From Blastocladiella emersonii ATCC 22665 (lineage: Eukaryota > Blastocladiomycota > Blastocladiomycetes > Blastocladiales > Blastocladiaceae): 64,000 nucleotides of DNA. This document shows, piece after piece, positions 1 to 10,140 of this stretch. The stretch's first letter is position 1, and each line of letters starts with the position of its first letter. The notes below the pieces were generated by a model. It saw only the letters and a program-made list of their open reading frames with translations. It had not been told where the DNA came from and ran no database searches. The position numbers were made by a program, and so were the translations under genes. The DNA is taken from positions 496,001 through 560,000 of the forward strand of contig JANHCV010000011.1 of the NCBI GenBank assembly GCA_025594325.1. The letters run 5' to 3'.

Positions 1-678
1 TGCATGCGGTGAAACTTATGGGGCTTAAGTTGGAGGCTCAACCAGAGCATGTGTGATTTGCGGAATTTGCAAAACAGCACCGTGAAATTGAATTGGACAG
101 GTGCATGGCTTGGAGAGCAACAGGAGTGCACATGATTTGTGGTTGGGGGGGGGGGGCAGAAAAGGTCCAACCAACAGACACAAACACAACAGGTACCATG
201 ATTAAATAAAGGGGTACAATAAGCGTGAAGGAGACGCTATGGACTGATGTGGTAGCCACAACCATGCCATCAATCTCATGACATGGCAGGCATAAATGGG
301 CAGCAATCAAGAGCAGAATGCACAAGCGCATGCCAGCAAGCGAGTTTAGCACCGAACACACAGTGAGGAGAGGGCAGGGTGTGCTTGGAGAGAGCATACT
401 TTGGCAAACAGGCAAGGGTCAGGTTAATGGGGTATAAGGCTCCAGCAAAGGTCTGCTTCAGGCGGCTAGAGGTGCAGCACATTGTACGTTTTGCTGCAGT
501 GGAGCAACATGGGGGCAGCGCTTGGCAAGCTTGGCACACCAGCCCATGCATCCAGCAACAACGCGAGCTAAATTCTGGCGGCCAAGTCTCCTTCTCTGAA
601 AACAAGCGTGACTTTGGACGTGCATCAATGTGACGCAGTACTGTCAGCAAAGCGGCACTGATGTTCCAACAACGCAAA
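1..678. other. Intergenic, no gene recognised
   Basis: Only short overlapping open frames occur on both strands, none with a recognisable domain or splice pattern. A G-run lies near 145-157. Nothing supports a gene before the TATA element of the first tRNA. Confidence 0.6.
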
Positions 679-686
679 TATAAATA
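679..686 (+). promoter_or_regulatory. TATA element upstream of tRNA-Ala
   Basis: TATAAATA lies 35-42 nt before the first base of the tRNA gene at 721. The same spacing is seen for the other two tRNA genes in the window. In some fungi and in plants, TATA boxes at this position help recruit TFIIIB. Confidence 0.6.
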
Positions 687-720
687 CTCGCCGCGATTGA
701 CCTTCATCAGAGCACAATTT

Positions 721-792
721 GGGGGTGTAGCTCAGTGGTAGAGCGCTCGCTTCGCATGCGAGAGGCCCCGAGTTCGATCCTCGGCTCCTCCA
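721..792 (+). tRNA. tRNA-Ala (anticodon CGC)
   Basis: A 72-nt cloverleaf. The anticodon stem CTCGC/GCGAG encloses loop TTCGCAT, giving anticodon CGC. The T arm (CCGAG/CTCGG around TTCGATC) pairs fully. The acceptor carries the G3-U70 wobble that identifies alanine tRNAs, but position 6-67 is a T-T mismatch. The discriminator is A. No intron. A Pol III T-run follows. The same 72 nt recur in inverted orientation at 2167-2238. Confidence 0.95.
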
Positions 793-794
793 AC

Positions 795-798
795 TTTT
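795..798 (+). terminator. Pol III terminator of tRNA-Ala
   Basis: TTTT begins three nt after the tRNA 3' end. Confidence 0.7.
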
Positions 799-1675
799 GA
801 TTTTGGAATATTGGTTTGCGTGAGGACTGGTCAACTTCCAGTGCTATTATGCGCACCCTCCATGTCTGGTCGCTAGTCGCCCATGAAAACGCGTTGCGAC
901 GCCAAATCATATACCTTCAGTTCCTCACCACATGCGCTGTGCAACAGCAAATTTTGTGTTTGTATGATGTGTCTTCTATGCAAATGACATCGAGCACCAC
1001 ACACAAGTCAGCAATGGACAGACGGCACATGACCAGGCACTACTTTTCCTCCTGACAATGAGGGTGCCTTGCACTCACACATGTCATTCATGGGAGCATC
1101 TGCAAACTCATTTTTATGCAGTTGGTTGTGACGTGCACACAGCTCCAGCTTGGGCTTCAAATCAAGCCCACAAGCGGCTCTCACGGAAAGACAAATTGGT
1201 CTTTTACTGAGAGCCAGGAGGAGTGGGAAGTTCCCACTGGGACCTCCCCCATGTTGCTGTGTGCAGTCTTTGAACGCTATGGAGCTGTAACCTGCGCCTG
1301 TGTTGAACTGAACCCTGAGCACGTGGGATGAGCTCCAGTGCAGTCACACGCAGCAGATGCAATTCATGTACACGTTTAGGTTGGACACCACAATGCTGGC
1401 AAGCAGTAGGTCTGCAACTGGTGACAGGATGCAGGCTCTATGTGGGTTGGTGTAGTCTCCCACTCCTGACCTGCCTGGTGACTGCAGTCATGGCACACAA
1501 TGCAGCAGAGGAGTTGTGGAAAACCCAGTTCCTGACTTTGAATCCTTGCTTCTGCTCTCCACCAATTTTCCTCCACAGCTCAGCTGGTCTGTTGGACATA
1601 CTCAAACAAGTTGTGACATGTGTCAAGTCCTACAGGGAGTTGACCAGGTAGAAGGTGCTGCATGGCAGCAAGGCA
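799..1675. other. Intergenic, no gene recognised
   Basis: Short open frames on both strands without domain, start or splice support. Confidence 0.6.
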
Positions 1676-1760
1676 AGGGACAAGTAAGTAATCAGGGGTG
1701 TGTATTCCTGCCTGCAGCCCCAAACCAGGGTAGGGTGAGGGGAGCAAGAATGACAAGAGG
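1676..1760 (+). repeat. Dispersed repeat family R1, copy a
   Basis: It shares the core TGTGTATTCCTGCCT followed by a GCCCCAAACC-like block and GGGTGAGGGGAG with copies at 12925-13070 (+) and 30140-30300 (-). This is the most degenerate of the three copies. No terminal repeats or coding potential are evident. Confidence 0.65.
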
Positions 1761-2159
1761 GGAACGGGGCTGCAGGAGCGCGGTGGGCTGAAGCAATGGT
1801 GCAGACAATTGCACATAACAGATTAGGTGCGCAATTGTCACCTGCTCCCTGCTTGACAAGTAGCTTGAGACGCAACAGCATGGAACACCAGCCATCCAGG
1901 GAAGCGAGCGGCTGCAGAATAAAAGAAAAAAAAAATACTGGGGTTTGCTCTCAAAGTCCTGTACCACGCTTGGATGCCTGAGAAAAGTGGGGGGACTTGA
2001 GTTGCATACAGGGCTCTTGTGGCTCACTCCCTGTGCATTGTGGTGCAGGTGCTTGCTCCTCACTGAAGCTAAGCTTGAAGTCTGGTGGTACCCGTGTCTC
2101 TGCAACTCCACTATAGACGTGCAGTATAGTATGTGTGCAAGAGAGGCACGTATGCAGAC

Positions 2160-2165
2160 AAAAAA
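2160..2165 (-). terminator. Pol III terminator of second tRNA-Ala
   Basis: Six A on the plus strand give TTTTTT on the minus strand just after the tRNA 3' end. Confidence 0.7.
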
Positions 2166-2166
2166 G

Positions 2167-2238
2167 TGGAGGAGCCGAGGATCGAACTCGGGGCCTCTCG
2201 CATGCGAAGCGAGCGCTCTACCACTGAGCTACACCCCC
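2167..2238 (-). tRNA. tRNA-Ala (anticodon CGC), inverted copy
   Basis: The reverse complement is identical over all 72 nt to the tRNA at 721-792, including the unusual T6-T67 acceptor mismatch. The two genes point toward each other 1.4 kb apart. Flanks are unrelated apart from the T-run and a TATA element about 40 nt upstream, which suggests duplication of a small unit or sequence homogenisation by gene conversion. Confidence 0.95.
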
Positions 2239-2277
2239 ATGTGTTATGTTGGCACACTAATGCTGGCCCTTGCGTGA

Positions 2278-2285
2278 TTATATTT
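2278..2285 (-). promoter_or_regulatory. TATA element upstream of second tRNA-Ala
   Basis: On the minus strand AAATATAA lies 40-47 nt upstream of the tRNA start at 2238. Confidence 0.55.
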
Positions 2286-2440
2286 GTGCCATGCGACGCG
2301 CGTGCACCGCGGATCTCTCCATGAGCCCCAACGCCGCGGAAAAAACCGCCCGCCCGATCGCCAGCGGTGACTTGCCGCCCATTTCCCCGTTACCCTCAAA
2401 AGGTGCCCCCCCCACAGCAGACGTGAGCTCATTATCACTA

Positions 2441-2735
2441 GGTGACACTGCAAAACGGGCTCATCGCCTTTTGCTACCCCCGCTTGCTTTTGGTCGCCCC
2501 TACACGGCTTTTGGTGCTCTAGCCACTGCCGCTTGAATATTTTCACTTTTGCGGTGACCGGCCCAAATGCACCCCGCCCCCCCCCCAAGAAAAAATACAC
2601 CTATCCAATTTAGCGTACTAAGCCTTAGTGTACTAAATTTAACACTCCTCAGAAATTGATGGGCAGTTCACGCAACGAAACATATGCACTACAATGAAGC
2701 TTCTAACGTAGTCCATCTTGCGCCCGTGGGCAAGC
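2441..2735 (+). repeat. Left arm of a diverged long inverted repeat
   Basis: About 290 bp align with the reverse complement of 9857-10140. Shared blocks include CTTTTGGTGCTCT, ATATTTTCACTT, CCAATTTAG and TGAAGCTTCTA. Within the arm, about 34 bp at 2610-2645 form an imperfect hairpin of type AATTTAG...CTAAATT that is also present in the other arm. The arms could be long terminal inverted repeats of a 7.7-kb element or two copies of a small element in opposite orientation. Confidence 0.7.
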
Positions 2736-4015
2736 AAGCTGGAAAGACCTTGAACTGGTTGCCACCTGCTGAGACAAGCAGGGCAAGGCACAAGTGGCCA
2801 CACCAACAGCGGCGGTAATGTGCTTCCTTCACCAAATTAAGGTGAGTACGGATGAGGGAGCCCCGTGGCGGTGGTGGCCAGTGGGCACCCACAATCACAA
2901 AGGTGGATCTCATGGTTGCGCTTGTAGAAGAGCAAGCGGTGAACCTTAGAGTAGTTAGTTACCTTGCGTTTGCAACTAGAGGGTGGTCAATTCGCGAGTT
3001 GCAGGTGCCAGGTGCCACAACTGTCACAGCAGCAAGCACTGCCATGGCCGCATAAGTGCTGATCCCACAAGTGTAGCTTGGCAGTGCGCGCCACTACTTG
3101 GTTGACTGCAGCACCATTGTCCCTGGAAGGTGCTACAAGCGCGCTAGTTGAGGCTTGCAGCGTTGCGCTGGTTATTGATTGCATATATCTCCCTATTTCC
3201 TCTCCATCACCACCAACTGAGTTGTAACGCGCAGAGCTTTGTGGCTGTGGAATGTCTGGCTGCTCACAGTTTTGTGAGTGATGATGATCCAGGTTATAAA
3301 AGCGCTAGCTGATTCACATGGGGGAAGTTGATTCAAGCAGAGAACCAGGATCCGCGGTGCCATTGCAAATTCAAGTGGGGGATTCGAATTTGGGCAGCGG
3401 TCGCGAATTTGGTGAATTTTCGCGAATTCGCGGTAAGTAACTGGATTCAGACCCCCACCACAACAGCACCAAACGCACCAAATCGACCCCTAAAAAATTC
3501 ACAATGGAGTGCGGCCCATTTACCACTCATTCCCTCCTGTTTCTCCCTTGTTTTGTCTCCCTCATTCCTCTGTAATCAAAGTTCACACTCTGTTATCACT
3601 AGTATACTGGTCCATGTACCGGTATACGGGCTTCCCATCTCCTGGACGCCATCGTGAAACGCCATTTTGGCACTGGAACCAGGCTAGCCGATTGGAGCTC
3701 GCAGCTGACCCGATTGGACCTGCAACCTGACCCGACTGGGCCTGGCTATACCCGACCGCGCCTGAGGTGACCCGATTCCTCATGGAAATAAATTAAATGG
3801 GGTCAGCTCTGGACTCGAAGACTTAGACACGTAAATGGATGAGCTCACAATCCACCTCAAGAATTAAATGATGGACTTGCGGCCCGAACGCTCCGATCAA
3901 GGAGGAAATTGCTCCCTGAAAGGTAGCGCGATCTGAGGAGAGACGGTGCAAAAATGAGGAGAAGCGAACGAGCTCGAGATATATACAGCTGCGCCAGCGC
4001 AAGAATTCTGAGATC
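2736..4015. other. Intergenic with degenerate short repeats
   Basis: No gene recognised. At about 3690-3781 a degenerate 20-22-bp unit of type CTGACCCGATTGGACCTG is repeated three to four times; similar motifs recur near 6720-6800. The stretch 3330-3490 shares blocks such as CAGAGAACCAGGATC and GCACCAAACGCACCAAATC with the reverse complement of about 7680-7870. Confidence 0.45.
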
Positions 4016-4970
4016 CTAGCGAACTGCAGCCGCGGAACAGAATGAACGTGTTCGAGTCCGCTTCGTGTAGTGCGGGCCGAGTATCAGGTCGAAGACGGCG
4101 ACGATCGAGCAGATGTCAATGATTGCGCGGCCGCGTGCGGGGTTGGAGTTGAGCGACTCGCCCATCCGCGTGCGCACGACGACGCCCGTCTCGCTGCAGC
4201 GGTGGTCGACCACGAGCGTGTCGGATCACGGCGGACTCGCGCACGCGACCGCCGTCAAACTGGCACTTGACGAACTGCACCAGGTGGCCAATCCAGCGGG
4301 GATTCCGACCGGCGTCGGTCACGGCCGTGCAGAGCACGCCATTGTGGGCCACGCGACCGTGGTATGACTTCTGCTGCGCGTACGCGACCTGCTTGATCGA
4401 GTGCCCAAGCAGCGCCGCCCACGTCATGGCGATCTTGGCCTGCTTGAAGACGTCGATGGTCACGTTGGGCAAAAGGTCGCGGTCGCCGTCGCGCGCCGTA
4501 GCTGCGGAGCCACACACGAGGAGAAACGGACAGCGACAAGATCGGGATGAGGCGGTGGTCGACGCGGCGCGGGCGAGGCGAGCACGTGCGAGTACACGTG
4601 GAAGATGGACGTGAGCAGGTCGGGGCGGAACACGGCCAGGTTGGCGAGCGCGTAGGCAGCGAGCGGCGAAGCCCGTCGCCCCACTCCTCGTCGCCGCCGC
4701 CGTAGTTGGTCGCACCACCCGACTCGCCAGGCCGCCGCTGCCACTGGCGGGCCTGCCGAAATACACGTCGGCCTCGGGCTGCACGATTTTGAAATGCTAG
4801 TACAGCTGCGGAGTCTCGAGCCAGTTGTGCGTGAACACGGGCAGGCGGACGAGGGCCACAAAGTCGGCGAAGGCGCGCGGCGAAAGGACGAGAAGGGCAG
4901 CGCCGGCGACGCGTAGCAGGTGAGCGGCTCTACAACCGACTTGCGCGACGGCGGGTCACGCTTGCGCATG
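4016..4970 (-). pseudogene. Decayed coding region, function unknown
   Basis: On the minus strand, protein-like segments lie in different frames. One (about 4280-4480) reads NVTIDVFKQAKIAMTWAALL followed by GHSIKQVAYAQQKSYHGRV. Another (4016-4213) contains VVDHRCSETGVVVRTRMGES. They are joined by frame shifts at about 4250 and 4460, and a stop lies near 4799. GC-rich codon use contrasts with the AT-richer surroundings. I recognise no family. It lies between the two arms of the long inverted repeat, so it may be cargo of a dead element. Confidence 0.4.
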
Positions 4971-5989
4971 CGCGCTCGGCGCGCAGCGTCTGCAGGGTCG
5001 CACGCGCGCCACGCGCCGCGGCGACGCTATCTCGCGGGTGAGATGCGGCAAACGGTCGGCGGGGAGAGAGGTGGGGTGCATGATGTTGTCGTGCTCAAGC
5101 CGCGGGTCCAGGTGCAGCTCGTCGCGGGACCCGAACGAGACCGTGACGGCGGCAGCGTGGTGTAGCAGGCGCGCCTACTTGGTCGCGAGCAAGCGGGCAC
5201 GCAGGCCGAGCTCGAGCGAAGAGGTGGCGGCCGGCGGTAGTGGATAAAGCTTCATGGGGCGCTGGCAGCAGCGAGCGGGGGAGAGAGCGAGAGCAGCCCG
5301 CTCTCGGGACTTCGCGTTTTTTCAAGCGGCGGTCAAGCAGCAGAGGCCCTGTCAACTAGTCACATGGGCCCCGGTGACGTCGGCGCACCTGCGTTTCGCT
5401 TGCGCTGATCTACGCCACCGGCTCGCCCTCACTTGAGCGACCGCCTGCCACCCCGCGCAACCCGCTCTTCCATCCGCCCTCACGCAGCACGACGCCCTGG
5501 CGATCCACCACCCAACCACCACCCGATCCATGCCCATCTTCCTCACCATGGCGGACTGTGTCGCGCGTCCGTGACACTCTGTCTCCTCCCCATCGCGCTC
5601 GCGCTTGCGGTCCTCAAGTTCCCGCCTGGCCTCATCGACATGACCACGCTCGGCCACCGCCTCAAGACCCTCGGCAAACATACGCTCGCCCTCCCCCACG
5701 GTTCTGGAAGCGTATGTGTCAGCCTGGCCGTCCTCGCGCTCCGTGAGCACCGCGCTGACAGCGCTGCATCGTCCCAACACCGTTTAGGCTTTGTTCGTGA
5801 CGCGGCTTCTGCCCTAACGTGTGCAACAAGGCCACGCTCTCGGGGCGTCCCCAGCGTGACCCGCGGCATCGCCGCCCGCTCGTCCGGCTTTACACGTCGT
5901 CGTCGACGTACGTGATACGCTTGCCCGCGGTGTTGCAACGCGTACTTCTTGACTGACCTCTCATCCCCGCGACTGCTAGGCACCATGCT

Positions 5990-6600
5990 CCCGTGGTTCG
6001 AGCACTTTTAGTACCACGTCATCTTCGAAACGGATGGCGAGTTTGTGCCCGCCGCCGCCGACGTCAAGCTGGTGGTGCGCGTCCTGTACGAGGTCTGCGC
6101 CGTGGTCGACCGCATCTTCCGCATCTCGCACGCGCATGCGCGCCCAAGGGCTACCACCACGCCACGTCCGCGTTCTACTCGGGCCGCACTCCGTGCTACA
6201 ATGACCACGTCGGTCGCCGGGACAAGATGATCGAGGCCGCTGGTGACGGGTTATCTAGTCGTGGACCTGAAACCCCGAGATCGCGGTCGTGGAGAATACG
6301 GCGACCTGCAAGAACAAGGTCGCAGCCGCCGAGTTCATGGCCGAGTGCAACAAGACCGTCCCCGTTTCGCCCTGCGACTGCCCGCCCGACATTGAGTCCC
6401 AGACGCTGCGCGAGGCCGTGTTCATTCATCTCGCACAAGGTCGTCGTGTTTGACGCAAGAACGTCATGTCGCCAAGGTCGTGGGCCCTAGCGCGACGCCA
6501 AGTCGGAGGTCGCGTTTGCGGTCGTGGTCGCGGGTCTCCTCAAGCGCACGCGCGAGCTGCCCAAGGAGTACGCAAAGGGCCAGAGCAGGCGATCTGCGTT
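5990..6600 (+). pseudogene. Decayed coding region, function unknown
   Basis: A plus-strand segment reads FETDGEFVPAAADVKLVVRV after an in-frame stop (6009-6011). It continues in other frames with PKGYHHATSAFYSGRTPCYN, AAAEFMAECNKTVPVSPCDC and PPDIESQTLREAVF. At least three frame changes are needed, so the gene is broken. No family is recognised. It shares orientation with nothing nearby and lies inside the interval bounded by the long inverted repeats. Confidence 0.4.
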
Positions 6601-8009
6601 GTTTGGGTGATGCATTGAATTCGAGTGTCTTTCTCTGATCAATTTCTCTTTCTTTTTGATTTGCTAGCTGTATTTCGAGGAGCTGATTTTTTTGCAGCGT
6701 GAAAAACGCACTTAGTGCAGGTAACCCGATTGGGTTGGTTGGGAGGCTGAGTTTCAATTGAACCTGGCGAGGTCCAATCGGGCCTCCGGGGTCCGATTGA
6801 ACCTGCCCGTCCCGACTTGGATCAAGTTCCCAATTGGGCGGCACTGGTCCAGCCACCTCAACCACCCCATTCGGGTCAGCCAGAAATGTACGATGGCAGT
6901 CCCTCCCCCATGGCGCTTATTGATTGGCTGTATAATGAGTCCAACCAAGCACAATCAAATCAGGCTTCCAGCTTCCTTCACAAGTTGATGTTGCCCCGCT
7001 CCCCAATTGCAAGTCTGCAACCAACGGATTTGTGCGCACAGACTGAAAACGCTGCATGTTTCTGCACGCGTTGATGCATCTGACACACACTGTCCAGGTT
7101 TGATGCAGTTTGCTCAATATGCCAAAATTAAAGCCTAACGCTTTGCTTTCTTTTCTTTCAGAGCATGTGACATTTTCCCCTTGCCAGATTGCACAACACG
7201 TTACACTGGCTTAAATTGGGGGGCACCTGTTGAACGTCACGCTGTATGTGCGTTTGCCAGTTAGATGCAGGGCAAATTGTATCCATAGCGAGAGTATTTA
7301 TTATTTAAGTGGTCACTGTTGTTAGCCTTGGGCGCAGATGGCAAGATACTGTCTACATTTAACTTGTAAATGCTGTTGGTAGCAGGAACATCATGGTGTA
7401 TCCGTTTTGTCCACTCTCACATCAGTAAACGCCATCGTGAATGGACAGGGCTAACTGGCCAGCAGGACATGCTCAAGTCCAGATACCAAGACCATTCAGA
7501 AGCAAAGCTGCCAGTTTGTGCCCAAGACCAAGGATGATTGGTTTGATTTGATTTGATTTATAAGCGTGATAAAAAAATGAGAGCGACGCACACAACAGAT
7601 ATGATGGGAAAGTAAAGAAACAGCCTCTTGTACAGGTGGGCACATTGTGAATGTTTTTTTTTTCTTTTTTGGGGGAGGGGGGGCAGATTTGGTGCGTTCG
7701 GTGCTCTCGCGGGGGGTGAGGACTTACTGGTTTTCTGAGCAGATTCGCGGAAATCCGCCAAATCCGCTGCATCTCCTCGAAACTGCTCCCTCCACTTGAC
7801 ACTGCTTCCTCTGCTCAAATTTGCTCTCTCCGCCCAGATCCTGGTTTTCTGAGTGAATTCGCCAGCGCTTGCACAGTCCTGGCTTGGCTCTGGATATACC
7901 CTGGAACAGCTCTCAGCTGGGTCCGCCTTCCTCACGATTATTTAGACACGCGACGAATGAGAGTTTGATGGTCAAAGGGAGATTTATATTTCAAATCACG
8001 GCGACATAC
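6601..8009. other. Intergenic, repeat fragments
   Basis: Near 6720-6800 are ACCCGATTGG/TCCGATTGAACCTG motifs like those at 3690-3781. Near 7538-7560 is a short (GATTT)n run. At 7680-7870 (minus) there is similarity in blocks to 3330-3490. No gene is supported. Confidence 0.45.
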
Positions 8010-8345
8010 ATGCCGGCGACTGGCGGCACCATGTTGCGCAGTAGCGCTTGCGGTCAAGGGGGACTTGCAGCCACGTTGTGAGCGGGTTGTTGTCCTTGGC
8101 CACGGTCTTGTTCTTGGGCTAGATGTACTCCTGGCGGAACCCTTTGTTGCGCCAGGGGGCCCTTGACGGCCAATCATACGCCACAAGGGCAAAGTTGGTG
8201 AACTTGACCTTGTTGAGCTTGGGCGAGGTGAGCAGCAAGGTCTTGGCGAACTTGGCGCCAGCCTTGAGCTTGAGCACCTGGCGCAGCTGCACAGTCTGCG
8301 TGTTACAGGATGCGTGGGTCAGCGCGAGTTTTGCAAGCACCAAGC
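8010..8345 (-). pseudogene. Decayed coding fragment, function unknown
   Basis: The minus strand reads a plausible lysine-rich protein segment including LRQVLKLKAGAKFAKTLLLT and VKFTNFALVAYDWPSRAPW. An in-frame stop near 8119 is followed by further coding-like sequence (KTVAKDNNPLTTWLQVPLDR). No start codon or domain is recognised. Confidence 0.3.
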
Positions 8346-9856
8346 AGTGAGTTCAAACCAGCTTGACCCACTCAACAGTTTGTAGATCGAGACCATCAAA
8401 CTTGGCAAGGCCAAGATGCAAGTGCAATTCCCTAGAAATGGTTGAGGTGATCTGTGAGCGCACGCAACGAGGAGGCGGGGACTGCAACAGACGCTACATA
8501 CGAGAATGACACATGCAGCGCAAGTGAGAAACGCGGCGGGGTCTGCACCCCCGCTCACGCCAACTTGGCAGCCTTGACGTGCTTGCACCAACTCTGCAGC
8601 CATGGCGTGCTTGTAGACCAGCAAAACGGCCCACGGACAGCGATCCCAATCATGCGTGCCAACGACGGCGTCCGCGCGCGCAAGCGCGGGCGCGCGAGGC
8701 AAAGAGTTTCATGGCTTAAGCAGTTGCAACATGAGCGATCATGCTTTGAGGGTCAAGTTCTGCAGGGGAGCACGTCTACGCGCGCTCAAGCGGTTGCTAA
8801 GGGCCTTGGCGGCTCGTGCAAGAGCGAAAAGATGTTGATCAGGGTCACGTGGCGCTGCCTGATACGCATTGCTATGGGCCTCAAGGACTTGTCGTTTTTT
8901 TTTTTCCCTTGCACTGCGCGACCACGGCCGCCAACCACTGACCTGTGTGGCCCACAAGTTCCATCTCCCAGGTACCATCGTAGTTTCAACCGCCATCCTC
9001 TGATACATCCTCATGCTGCAGCCCTGAAGCATACTGCTGCCCGCGAGTGCTTGCGCGTGTCACCGCGCAGCATGCGCCTGCCGCCATTGCCGAGTTCGCT
9101 TGGCCTGCGCTGTTGACAAGCCACCTCGCCCCGCTCCGCTTCAACAAGGCTTGAGATCCTTGCGTACACGCCAACCCCACCGCATGCAAGCCGCGTGGGC
9201 TGTTGCGACCGCGCCAGATACTGCGCGGCCACGGCCAACGGGGCCTGCAATTGTGCAGGCTACAGGCGTGGGCGCGCTGAGCCCCTTGAGAAGCGCACTC
9301 TGGCAGCATCGTCCCGCGTTGCATTGTTGTGTAAGTTTGGCGATACAGCAACTGCGCCACGTCCTGCGTGTGAGATTGACTACTCGCCTAGTTTCGCGCA
9401 GCGCTTCGCTGCTCTTGGACAGCTCCAGGTGTTGCTACTCTATGAATCGTGGCCCACGCAAGCGCGGGCGGGCATGAGGAGCGCCTGGTGGCTATTGTGG
9501 TGCTTGCTGCGACTCGCCGTGGCACTCGCCACGCCTGCCACCCGCGCGACTCGCAAGCCGGTTGCCCGCTCGCCTTGGACGCAATGCAGCTGCTCTCAGA
9601 TGTACCACTCGTCTTTTGACAAGCGCGACCATGTGAAGTACCAGCCGGATCAAGGACGGTTGCCACCTGTCACCGCCACGCAGCGTGCAACATCCGTACT
9701 CGCTGCACTGCTCCCGCTTGCCAACCCAGCGCAGCCAACGCTCCCCACCGTCGCTGCTACGACCTCCAACCTGAGCGTACAGGGCCGCTTGCACCTCGCT
9801 TTGCATGTTGCCCGTTCCAACAACGGGATCAAGGTCTTCTTCAGCTCACGGGTTCA
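8346..9856. other. Intergenic, uncertain open frames
   Basis: A plus-strand frame is open from about 9195 to 9998, but it has no early ATG and no recognisable domain. Parts of the stretch (8700-9100) have T-runs and shifted frames. I cannot support a gene. Confidence 0.4.
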
Positions 9857-10140
9857 CGGAAGCGAGAGAGGCAGCACTAGAAGCTTCACAGTGGTGCATA
9901 AAATTTTGTTGCGCGGACTGTCCATCGATGTTTTGAGAGGCGTTGAATTTAGCGTGTTAAGAGTTAGTGCTCTAAATTGGAGGAGTGGATTTTTTTGAGG
10001 GGTTCGAGAGCAAGCTGGTCATCGCGGAAGTGAAAATATCTGAGCGCTGGTCGTGAGAGCACCAAAAGTCGCGCGGGGTGAGCAAAAGTCGCGAGATGAG
10101 GCTCTAAAGTCCGCGGTGGCTGGCAAAAGCTGTTTTGGCC
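9857..10140 (-). repeat. Right arm of the diverged long inverted repeat
   Basis: The reverse complement aligns with 2441-2735 in the same order of blocks, including the AATTTAG...CTAAATT hairpin (9949-9981). Identity by eye is roughly two thirds, so the pair is old. Confidence 0.7.

Noticed and set aside
9195-9998. 267-codon plus-strand frame
   Set aside because: No early ATG, no domain, and it runs into the right arm of the inverted repeat; not supported as a gene.
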